Assembly (NCBI GenBank): GCA_963924555.1
Contig: OZ004588.1
Coordinates: forward strand, 5,766,001-5,830,000
Length of the DNA stretch: 64,000 nucleotides
Direction: 5' to 3'
Origin: Crambe crambe
Lineage: Eukaryota > Porifera > Demospongiae > Poecilosclerida > Crambeidae
Numbering within the stretch: position 1 is the first letter of the stretch; each line of letters begins with the position of its first letter. Under the pieces are notes generated by a model. That model did no database searches and was not told the origin of the DNA. It saw only the letters and a program-made list of their open reading frames with translations. Shown here piece by piece: positions 12,625-22,760 of the stretch. The translations under genes were made by a program, and so were the position numbers.

Positions 12625-13716
12625 CAAGGGGTCGGCAACAGGCATACGACACTTGCAATAGACCAAGCATTCTTCAGAGCAACAAATACTACTGGCAGGT
12701 CTTCTTTTCTTGCACACAGGAAATGGTGTTATCTTTCCTGCTTCCATACACAGGCAGAAGTGAGTTCTCAGTTCAGTTTGATAAAAAACAACACCAGTTG
12801 GGTCATTCTTGAAGGCCAAGCTTGTTGCCATTGCAATTGCATACAGAGAACAATCCGTATGCAGGAAGTGCTGCTGAGCACGACTTTCAGCTGTGGATAA
12901 CAGATCATCACGAGCAGGACTTTGAGCTGTGGATAACAGATCATCACCATCACCATCGTTGTGGTTGTTACCCTATTACAATGTCAACCATAGTTAAATA
13001 TTTCAACAAGGGGGACAGTCCCCAACCCCTCCAATATTGGTTCAAAGCATAAGTCCTCCATTAACAATCTCCTAATCAGTAAGTAATCAGCCCCCTCCAT
13101 TTATGGTATCAATATCATATCTACCTGCATGATGCAGAGCTCAGTCAAGGAGAAGTGACTGGCAGCAATGGTTAGCAATAGCTATATAAGAAAACAATAC
13201 ATCTCTAAGTCTGCACACTAAAACTGTTTGCTTAATACCTGAGGTTGCCACAGACTCACTGCATGCAGTGAGTGATGTAAGCGAGGATGTAAGATAACGC
13301 AGAAAATCACCTACAAATTCATGGTACAAGTTAGCCTGACAGCTAGGTTATACATAGGTACTAAGTAGCCTCGACGGCCTGGGGACGAGGCTAGGTACTA
13401 AGTAGCTAGAAGCGGCTAGAAGGGAGTAGCTAACCTCGTATAGCTAGCTACGTCCAGCTAGCTGTGGGTTGCAAATACCTGTTGTAGAGGTGTTTGGATC
13501 TATCAAAGCCGCGATAGTAGCAGAAAACCCCTCGAGAAAAAGCAAGAGTAAAAAGGCAAGGACGAGGTGAAAAAACTCGATAGGTCAGGTGCTGATCATG
13601 TGACTATCATGCATTTAAAAGGTGAGGTGGGGCTGATTTCTCCATCGATTTCTACTTGATTTCTGCCTGATTTCCACCTGATTTCAGCTAATAAGTACCC
13701 TGTTGCCGACCCCTCG
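12625..13716. mobile_element. hAT-like DNA transposon, non-autonomous, with 8-bp target duplication
   Basis: Both ends carry inverted repeats of the type AAGGGGTCGGCAACAGG (left, 12626 onward) and CCTGTTGCCGACCCCT (right, ending near 13714). The GGGGTCGGCAAC core is typical of hAT termini. The 1092-bp element is flanked by identical 8-bp copies of TCTTTCGG at 12617-12624 and 13717-13724, the hAT target-duplication length. Inside, a minus-strand frame (12607-12831) encodes a Cys-rich stretch (HFCLCMEAGK, ICCSEECLVYCKCRMP), but no transposase catalytic region is visible. A tandem 37-bp repeat occurs at about 12885-12955. Confidence 0.75.
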
Positions 13717-13719
13717 TCT

Positions 13720-14350
13720 TTCGGAGTGTGGCAAAGGGTAGTTTCAGTATTGAAGCCTAATTCCCCACTTTTGCTATAAGAAGTAGACTGTACTGGTTCA
13801 CTCCACCTTAGAAGCTCCCTTTTACATCCTTACCTTTGTTAGGAGACTCTCACTAGTACGCTTCTCTAGCTACACCAGGCTAAACACGCGGGCAAAAAAT
13901 GGCGATTTGATCTTGAACATTAACATGCAGCTGTGGCAGGAATGACGTAATGCTATTTTTGAAGTCCGAAGATTACTGGAATAGCCAAACATACACAACA
14001 AACACCGGATGTCAGGCGGGTATAAAAGCCAGCCTCCGCCACAATAGGGTTGACACAAAAGCTGTGCCATGATGGTGCGGTGAACTGAAACATAGCATAG
14101 CAGAAAGGCTATGGTAGGCCTATACCCTGCTTTTCTTGTGTCGTATAAGCTTTCAATTTTGTATCTGCCACAAAGGTAGTGCCTTTTTTGAGAAAGAATG
14201 TCATTTTGAAGAGCTACTATTTCTTCGTATTCGTCTATACTCGACTCCAGAGAGAGAATTTAATGTATTATGGCAATAAGAGAGGAGGTAAGTCGTGAAA
14301 CTGTGCAAAGGGGGATATAGAGACTCGGTTTAGTGTGGACACCTCGGACA
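13720..14350. other. Intergenic stretch upstream of cyclin T
   Basis: No recognised gene. A minus-strand 66-codon frame at 13870-14070 has no family resemblance. A CRE-like ATGACGTAAT lies near 13941-13950. I see no clear RNA gene. Confidence 0.35.
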
Positions 14351-14352
14351 AG

Positions 14353-14463
14353 GTCGCCATTTTGTTTTTTGGGTGAGGCAAGAATTTTCTGAGCATGCGC
14401 AGGTGATGATGTCATTTCCGTTTTGTGCCACACATTTTTTGTCGTTCATGTAAAACATGGCGG
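14353..14463 (+). promoter_or_regulatory. Probable cyclin T core promoter (YY1-, NRF1- and CRE-like motifs)
   Basis: Just upstream of the cyclin T start there is a YY1-like GTCGCCATTTTG (14354-14365), an NRF1-like GAGCATGCGCAG (14391-14402) and a CRE/ATF-like TGATGTCATTTCC (about 14407-14419). A second YY1-like ACATGGCGG overlaps the start codon. No TATA box is seen. The combination is typical of TATA-less housekeeping promoters. Motif calls are by eye. Confidence 0.45.
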
Positions 14464-17400
14464 TGAACAGACTAGAGGACCGTATAGCAGACCAAAAGAT
14501 ACGTTGGTATTTTACAAAGGAGGAGCTAGAGCACTCGCCATCGAGACAGCATGGTGTAGATTTCGACAAAGAACTGAGTTACAGGCAACAAACTGCTAAC
14601 ATGATTCAAGAAATGGGACATAGATTGAAACTGTGAGTTGATACCTCACAAAGATCTGGTGGCTATATATAGAGGCGAGATTGACGAGGACTAAGTACCA
14701 TGATCTCAGCTACTTTAGATCCAAACCTGGATCACTTTTTGACTTGGATTCACTTGCCTTGACCGTCATGACTACAGCTAAAGCTACTTTTGTCTGGTTA
14801 AAATCTAAAAGATAAGGTGGCTTGAGCTAGCTCTATACAGAAGTTATGAGGGAGCTTGCTTTCTAATTTTGAACTATGGAATAGCAATACATCTTCAATA
14901 TATCGTGGAAAGAACACTCACTAGCTAAAAAAGCTTAAAGAATCTGATGAAGATTTTCAAAGGTGGCACTCTTCGTGTGTTAATGTCATTAGCTGGTTTC
15001 TGTTTTTGAGTTGTGACTGTGTGTCTATTGACTCTAAACGTCCAATGCTGCTCTTTGAAATACTGTTCTGCCAAATCAGTTGGCTAGATACTAAACCTAA
15101 TGATACACCATGCACATCACAGCTACAATTGTTAATAGTAACCTTTATAAGAGGTGTGGTCAGTATAGAAGGCTAGCTTCATTAAATTTGAGCTTTTTTT
15201 GAACACGATTATTATTGGATGTACACCTACGCTTTGTACTCTTTGAAAATTTGACCATCAATTATCACTTTGCAGGAACCAGATTTGCACGGCCACGGCC
15301 ATTGTGTACATGCATCGGTTCTTCATGGTCCACTCTTTCAGAAGCTTAAACAGATGGGTGAGTTGACAAGCATGGGGTCTATGTTAATTAAAAGTTTAAA
15401 AGGGAAATGTTACACTATATCACATGTGGGCCGGCTAGCTGTAGGCTATGTTTTCACCCAACATCATGATGCATGGTGCCTCTGTTTAGAGGTCAACATC
15501 CTGTTAAGGAGGGGAAGTCATTTCATCCAGTATGGTGCCCCTGTGTGCTTGAGAGCCAGGGTAGTGATGTTTTACATTCTGTCAGAGAAGGGAGTGCCTT
15601 TGAACTCTGAGCTGCGTATATTCTGTTAACATGCTTTGGAAAAGGCTCTTCAAGTGAACTGATAGCAGATAACTGATACTACCTAAATTAGGGACTTGTC
15701 TATTATCCCATGAAATTGATAAAAAAGGAGGTAACTACACTATGCAGTTGCTCTAATATGAAAGAGGGAGGGTACCTCGTGACATCATTGCAGCGCAGAC
15801 AGATATATATGGAGTGCTTTATTTTGAGTTCAAGTTGGAGAGCATGTGAGGACAATAACGTGCTGAAAAACCAGATTTTCACTACCAGGGCGGTTATTCC
15901 ACTAACCTTTTTCATCATCACATAATCTCTATAATCATAGCTAGCTCACAAATGCACTTTCAAACCTGAAATGCTCATTCAAGTTAACACCTTTGGATCG
16001 AGCTTGTCCCCTTCACTGATGATTGCTTTATGCAAGCGAGAAGGCAACTACATAATCTTCCTCGTCCTTAGCTCTGTATGAACTCGTCTTTGTTTCTTTC
16101 TTTTGCAAATAGCTGACATTTCTTTCGAATCTGCTTGCCTAAGGAGTGGCATAATGTACTCGTTCTTTCATGTATGAATCAAAGGATTCCTTGCATACTT
16201 GGCATCTGTGTGTGGTCACCTGATCCATTGTAATGTGGACTTCGCACCTCTGTATGTAAAACTGTCAACTTCAGACAATTTCACTACTCCAGTGCTTATA
16301 AGAAAATTGATATTAACTGGACATGATGTCCCCACAAAGTAAAGCTTGTCCCTGGACATTGAATCGGTGTCCCGATACTTTTGTCCTGATAAACAAGTAA
16401 TGACCATGCAGGCATATGCCAATATTGGCCAGAAAATGTCAGGTGTCAAGCTGTTATCATAAGCTCTGCTACTTTCTAGCCGTTGTGATATAAGTATATC
16501 TGTATGTCTGTATGTCTATGTTTAATAGAAAGCAAATTAGTGAGTGATACAGAGTGTGTATCCAAAGAGCCGTTCTCCCATACACTGAAGGCATTCACTA
16601 GACCCCTTGATCATTCACTATATCTGCTCTAACTGTCTCAATTCTTGACCAAATTTCACATTTAAAACACCAGCTGAGCAGAGAGCTGATCACCCACTCT
16701 ATGAGCTGATTTTTGAGATTTAAGAATTGAGGAAAGTTCTATTAGAATGAGCAAAATATCAAGTGAACGTAAATAAGACTTCACCTCACTTAATTTGGTT
16801 AATAAATTGAGATGTTTTTATTTTTTATTTTTTTTGGCATAGCACATAGCAGCAGCTGCTCTCTTCTTGGCGGCTAAAGTGGAGGAGCAGCCTCAAAAGC
16901 TGGAGTATGTTGCACGAGTCTTTCATATCTGCATCAATCGTGACTCCCCAAACATCGACTCCAATAGTGACGTAAGTTACATGAATTTAAAGAGTTATGA
17001 TCGAATGGCTGGCTCTCACACTGACTCCATCAGAGTTACCTGACAGCCTTATCTTTAGATTGGATATTAGCGTCCCTTACAAATGAGCCACCACCTTTGA
17101 ACGAGGTCTTTTATATATAGATTGATGTCTGATAATAAAATTAATGCTATCTACTGCACTCTTGGGCTATAGTTATTATTATTATGGCTAACAGCCAGGC
17201 TATTGCAAGGTTGGAGTAGTTTCACATAATGATGATGCTCACTCATCTGTGCATGTCCAGCAGCAATTTTTTCCCAGAGTGCATTTTCCAGCAATGATCG
17301 AGTTCAGTGTAGATGTTTCTAGCATAGAGCACACTATTGAGGGATGATGACCATATGTCTCCTCTGTTTCAACCAGAAACCCTAGCTGTGGTCTAATATC

Positions 17401-20400
17401 AAACCATTATCAGCACTCTACATCTGGTTTGATCCATGAGATCAACTTCCCTCATTCTGTCCTGTGCTTTTTTATATTACAGACCTTCACAAAACTAGTA
17501 GAGTCAATTACTACCCATGAGCTACTCATCTTGGAAACCCTTGGTATGTTTTCTAGTTGTCAGCTCTGTAAGTGGTGCTCTTTAATTAGGAAAATTAAAG
17601 CTATGAAGTACGTAAATGAAGCCCTTTATTATAGCAATACCTAAGTCATAGGATGTGATGAGTTAGTCCTAAACTTTGGCTCACCATAACTCGTGACTAC
17701 CAGTGGCCATGGTCTGGGTGTAGAGATAGTCTAACCATTATAGAACACATGGCAGAAGTTTGGAACAAATTCATCAAAGCATATTTGAGAAGTAGCAAAT
17801 TCAATCAGGCTACATGGGACTGTTGTACATCGAAGTGTAATGGGATTAAAGAGGTAGTGCTCTTCCTTTGCAGGTTTTGATTTGGCAGTGCAACATGCTC
17901 ATCCTCATGTAGTCAAATGCACACAACTGGTCCGAGGTAAGTCACATATCCGTCACATGTATTATCATCTAGCCATAGGGGAAAGATCCCATTCTGGGGT
18001 GCGTCATAAATTCAGACGTCAATTTAGGGGTATTCTTTGGCTTCCCATTGAAGTGGGGGGAGGGGAGGGGGACAGAATTGAAGCTACTGGTTACAGACAA
18101 TTTGACCAAGCATTTAGCATCTGAAGTTTCATGGGTAAATTTCAATACAATACCACGAAAAAATTACCCATTTATATTAATATTTAAAACACCAAAATTT
18201 GATTGGCTGTTTTCGACAATAAGTTAGTTATTTCTAACATTTAATTTTTGGGAATGACTTACGTAGTGAACATTATTTATGTCTCATGTTTCTGTCCCAA
18301 ACATGCACACACACACACACACCATTGCAGCTAGCAAGGATCTCTCTCAAACTGCCTACTTTATGGCCCACAACAGGTGCCAACTCTCTCTTCTTCCTCT
18401 CTCTGTCCTTTGACCCTACTCTAAGCCACACCCTCAATTACTGGGTCCCGAAAAATCTCAGCCACTTGTTGCACGCACATGCATGCTCTGGCAGGTCGTG
18501 GTGTATAGTAATTCGCCAATGGCTGGGATGAAACAGCACACAGCAGCAGCCATCACCTTTTCCCATATACTTGGTGCAGGCTATTTGCAAACTGTGTGTT
18601 ACCTTGGCTATGGCGTTTCCTGTCAGAGTTTTGCTATGCCTGCTTTTTTTTTTTCCTCTTATAATATTTGGCTTGTGATTAGCAGGGGCTTAGAGTAATC
18701 TTATGTGCTGTGAGAGTTTTAGTTCTTAAGTGACTACAAGCTGAAGTGCATGTGTGCTGGGTCAAATCTTGCTGCCATTAGGCAGCTGGACTTGAAAAAA
18801 AAACCCGTTTAAGTTTGAAGGCTCCAACTTGAAGCATCTATCAGGTACATTACATAAAGTAGCAGCTGGCTAGTGTTTTTGTTATTGCTGTTCAGTTGTT
18901 TGAATTTTGAAGAACTGTCAATTTTCAGTTTCCTTATCAGATTTCTCAAAAATGAGATGAACTTATTATCCTCAGTAAACTCTTACAGTACTCTCTAGTA
19001 GTAAATTTATCCTTTGAAAGGTGTCATGTCTGGTATTAGCTTTGTTCTGATCCAAATGTTTTGGTGCCTTGTAAAAGTTATTGAAAATACGCCTTTCTTC
19101 CCAAACCCTACACAAACAATTAGCATAGAGCTAAATATGGACTCCCTGAGATGCAAAAACCTATGTACCTACATATATTCAGGACACCCTCTGCGGTATG
19201 ATTCACCCCTGACACCTTTTTTATCAGGACACTAAATTATTACTTGTCCTAAAATTGTCTACATTTAAGTTTTATCTTTTTTCTGGAATAGTTTGCTACT
19301 GACAACATTCTGCCTGGAACACCGACCGACAGTGGTGGCATGTTGTTGCATCAACCTAGCTTGCGTCTGGAAGGGGATTGAGATCCCGCCCTCACAGGAC
19401 CAGAAGGCGTGGTGGGAGTATGTTGACCCTGACATAAACCAGGAACTCCTTGACTGTGAGTGTGCAAGGGGAAACCTCTTCTGAGGTGTTGATGGGTGGA
19501 CAACAGAATTTGGGGCACGTTGAACCAGTGTTTGGTCCAGAGGTTGTCTTCAATGCATTGAAAGTCATCCTTGTTTGCAGAGGGTCCCTCCTTGAATGGA
19601 TGTAGTATTATTGTGACCTTATTACAGAAGCTCCTTTATCACCATTAGTAATATATAGTGGGTCCTTTATTATATTCAAGAGGTCAAGAGTGGAGCTACT
19701 TGTTTAGATGTTGCTCTTCAGTGAATTCCCTTTTTCCTTTTAGCCCTAACAAAAGAGTTTCTTGATATATACGGAAAGTGTCCTAGTAAACTGCAGAAGA
19801 AGATAAATGAGCAGATAAAGTTGGCACAGAAACAGGTGGGTGGAGTTTGTTATAATTATTATGAGCAGAATTAAGAATTATTGGGTGTTAGTTTTCCTGG
19901 TTTTTGTTGGTATCTTTGATTTATTTTCCTTCATCTCTCTCTTGTAGAATAAGCTAAAACAAGGAGAGTCGAGTAGCTCTCAAGTAGAGAAAGGCAAAGG
20001 TCCAGCTCAAGAGGGCCTGCATCTATCAACAACATCATCATCCAAGTCTTCAAGATTAGCACCACCAAACCAATCACACAAACCTGTGGCTTCTTCCTCC
20101 TCATCCCATCACCACACACCTCACTCGACCCATGGATCCCATCCCGCCCAGTTGCAGGACAGTCGATCATCCAAGCATCTTCAACTCTTGGGATCATCTG
20201 CAAGCAAGCAATCACACTCTGCACAGAATATATCAGCAAAGCCGGCCCGCCAAAATCTCTACTCTCAACAAGTTGGTAAAGGGTCTACAGCTTCATTGTC
20301 ATCTAGTAGTAATAAGAGCCAACCAATGAATAAGATTGCAGGGATGTCCTCGCATGTGGCCAATAATAAAGTGGTATCAAAATTGCAAGAAGGTCATCGA

Positions 20401-20859
20401 GCTTTGGATGGTGCTGCAAGACAACAGCAACAACATGGTGTGTTGCACAAACATCAGGTCATGTCGGGATCTAGAGGCAGTGGAGAGAAACATCGAATGA
20501 TGACTGGAGAACAGAAGAGTAAATCTTCAAAGCACGTTTCCGAGCACCATAATCACGACAGTCACATGACTTCTCGGATACACCACCACAACCCTCATCC
20601 TCAACACACAAAGCCAAGCAAGCGTCCTCACCTCTCCAGTAATGAGTTATCTGATAAGAAGAGACTGAAATTGGACTCCCAGCTTCAGCCCCCTCTACCA
20701 CCTCTCCCTCCCATGTCATCCGAGGACGCTCCACCTCCTCCACCCCCGCAGAATTATTCACATGATTACAGTTCATCGCTACCACCACTTCCTCCTTACC
20801 CCCCGCCCCGTTCGTCGATCATGGTGCATGACAGATCTCCTCCGCCCCCTCCCCCCTAG
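14457..20859 (+). CDS. CCNT: Cyclin T (P-TEFb regulatory subunit), complete
   Basis: Nine exons splice in frame to 574 aa: 14457-14632, 15276-15357, 16843-16971, 17483-17543, 17874-17936, 18331-18376, 19292-19455, 19744-19835 and 19948-20859. The N-terminus has the cyclin T signature [16 protein letters not shown] and [13 protein letters not shown]. Cyclin box 1 includes TAIVYMHRF and [11 protein letters not shown]; cyclin box 2 includes [13 protein letters not shown] and WWEYVDPDI. The C-terminal 300 residues are low complexity: Ser-rich, then a His-rich segment ([17 protein letters not shown]), then poly-Pro to the stop. Human cyclin T1 is longer (about 726 aa) and also has a His-rich segment that binds the RNA polymerase II tail. 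Partner would be CDK9, in the nucleus. The start follows an upstream ATG-TAA minimal frame. Confidence 0.92.
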
Positions 20860-21154
20860 TTTTTCAAAAATTATCATAATTTATTTGCAAATTTATTATT
20901 GTGCTATATATATAACTATTGTTATAATGAAGACTCTTTTTACTATGTTCATAATCATCAGGTGATTTGGTGCATTATTATATTACTCCGGGAAACGTGA
21001 ATAATTGTGTGGTCAACTGCATTCTACCCTGCACAGGGGCGGATCCAAGGGGGGGGGGGGGGGGGGCATTGGGGGCTTAAGTATTGTAAGTTGCGGTAGC
21101 TTAACTAGCTAACCTTCGCTCCTACAGCCAGGCACGGTGCAAGTTGCGGTAGTT

Positions 21155-22480
21155 GGATCATCTGACTTATCCGGCACCTCGAATATTAATTAATTTCGCG
21201 ATGACCTTTGACCTTGGCGCTAAAAGAGCGGGAATTTCAAGTGTCAGAAATGTCTTTGCTTGAACTTGGCCCAATTTTATTTGGGGATATAGAGAAGCTA
21301 ATTTCATATATGAGGGGGAAGGGGCTTCTTGCTTCAACTTTGACTTGTTCCAGGTAATTATAATTATACCTGCTGTGTCAAACAATCAATAAACAAACAA
21401 AAACAAACAAACAAATTAATCAATTAATTAATTAATTAAGATAAATCAAACACATTGATTCTAGATGCAACATAGCCATGCGGGAGATCCCAAGGAGTGA
21501 TGCAAGAGATAAGTATAGTTGGTGGTGTAGACAATGTAAGGGACGGAAGAGCATCCGAACAGGTAGCTTCTTCCAAAAGTCCAACAACACTCTGCAACAA
21601 TGGATGCTGATGTTGTACCTGTGGGCCAGACAGTACCCTGTTACTGATGCAGCAGAGGAGGCAAAAATGAGCTTGAGAGTGGCCATTGATATTTACCAGT
21701 GGTTTCGGGAGGTCTGCACCACCAAACTCCTGCAATCTCCGGTGGTACTTGGGGGGCCTGGAGTGATAGTCCAGATTGATGAGTCACTGTTTCGGCATAA
21801 GCCAAAGGTGTGATGGAATAACAGTAGCTAATATATCAGTATTTATTTTCACACTCCCATAGAACCATAGAGGAAGGGCTACCACCCAAGAAGTCTGGGT
21901 TTTTGGATTGGTGGATACTTCACATACTCCAGCACTGGGCTTTATGAACATAGTAGGTCAGCGTGATGCAGCCACATTGCTACCCATCATACAAGCCCAT
22001 GTTGCACCTGGGACTATTGTCCATTCAGATCAGTGGGCTGCGTACAACAGGATAGCTTCACTTCCAAACGTGGCCTCCCACTCTACTGTAAATCACTCGA
22101 TCACATTCGTCGATCCAGTAACCCACACCCACACTCAAAATGTAGAGTCCTATTGGAATAGAGTGAAGACAAAGTTAAAGTGTATGAAGGGCTGCCATGC
22201 TCATCAGGTTCCAAGCTATTTGGACGAATTCATGTGGAGAGAGAGACATGGCACCACCAAAGCAATGGCTTTTTCAATTATGATGAGGGACATAGCAGCT
22301 ATTTTCCCTGTATAATTAGTACCCCAACTAAATCAGGCCTTACTTTGATTCATTGATTCATAAAATAGTCTTGACAATCAAACAGCAAAATCAACACAAT
22401 CTTGTAGCAGAGGTCAGAGGTCATCGCGAAATGGCGCGAAATTAATTAATATTCGAGGTGCCGGATAAGTCAGATGATCC
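21155..22480 (+). mobile_element. Merlin/IS1016-type DNA transposon, apparently complete
   Basis: The element has 46-bp terminal inverted repeats starting GGATCATCTGACTTATCC (21155-21200 and 22435-22480). It is flanked by an exact 8-bp target duplication CGGTAGTT (21147-21154 and 22481-22488), the length expected for Merlin elements. It contains an uninterrupted spliced transposase gene. It sits inside another inverted-repeat element, so it is the younger of the two. Near-perfect ends plus an intact frame suggest recent activity. Confidence 0.85.
21250..22315 (+). CDS. Merlin-type transposase (ISXO2/IS1595-like DDE)
   Basis: Three exons (21250-21353, 21465-21807, 21863-22315) splice to 299 aa. 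An N-terminal zinc ribbon is formed across the first intron (TCSRC, then WWCRQC). The catalytic core follows: QIDES (first Asp), HSDQWAAY (second Asp) and the HTQNVESYWNRVK region, which supplies the third acidic residue. This is the ISXO2-like arrangement found in bacterial IS1016/IS1595 and eukaryotic Merlin transposases. The enzyme would cut and paste the element by its inverted repeats. No stop or frameshift is visible. The ATG at 21250 is the first in a frame open to the first donor. Confidence 0.85.
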
Positions 22481-22643
22481 CGGTAGTTTAACTAGCTTCG
22501 CTCCTGCACCCAGGCACGGTGTAAGTTGCAGTAAATTAGCTAACCTTCGCTTGTTTATAAACTTCAAAATAAAGCACATCCTATTAAAGTGGGCGTTCCC
22601 AATTAAAAGTGGGCGTGGTTGCGCTTACGCGCGGTTCTAAAAT

Positions 22644-22675
<32 letters not shown>

Positions 22676-22705
22676 TTTCGAAATCCCTGGATCCGCCCCT
22701 GCTGC

Positions 22706-22711
22706 AATAAA
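22706..22711 (+). terminator. Displaced cyclin T polyadenylation signal (candidate)
   Basis: AATAAA directly abuts the right flank of the outer transposon. In the uninterrupted downstream copy the same signal (43988-43993) lies about 257 bp after the cyclin T stop. I see no other AATAAA between the stop at 20859 and the insertion, so the transposons moved the apparent signal about 1.7 kb away. It also lies only about 50 bp before the EphR-like 1 start. Confidence 0.35.
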
Positions 22712-22760
22712 ACCAAGACGCGTTAGATCTACCGGACTACCTGGACAACAGTAATTAGCA

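Larger units (their letters stand above)
21034..22701. mobile_element. Outer inverted-repeat element carrying the Merlin insertion
   Basis: The termini are CAGGGGCGGATCC (21034-21046) and its inverse GGATCCGCCCCTG (22689-22701). Just inside each end is a long homopolymer, G on the left (about 21049-21067) and C on the right (about 22646-22675). A 5-bp CTGCA flanks both ends (21029-21033, 22702-22706). The matching position in the downstream duplicate (about 43983-43989) has the uninterrupted sequence ACCCTGCAATAAAACC, which is the empty site. The termini resemble hAT ends, but the duplication looks like 5 bp rather than 8. The element has no coding sequence of its own. Confidence 0.7.

Noticed and set aside
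16216-16449. Minus-strand 77-codon frame in a cyclin T intron
   Set aside because: No family resemblance and no splice partners.
20471-20788. Minus-strand 105-codon frame inside the cyclin T last exon (also at 43343-43660)
   Set aside because: Antisense shadow of the low-complexity Ser/His/Pro-rich coding region.
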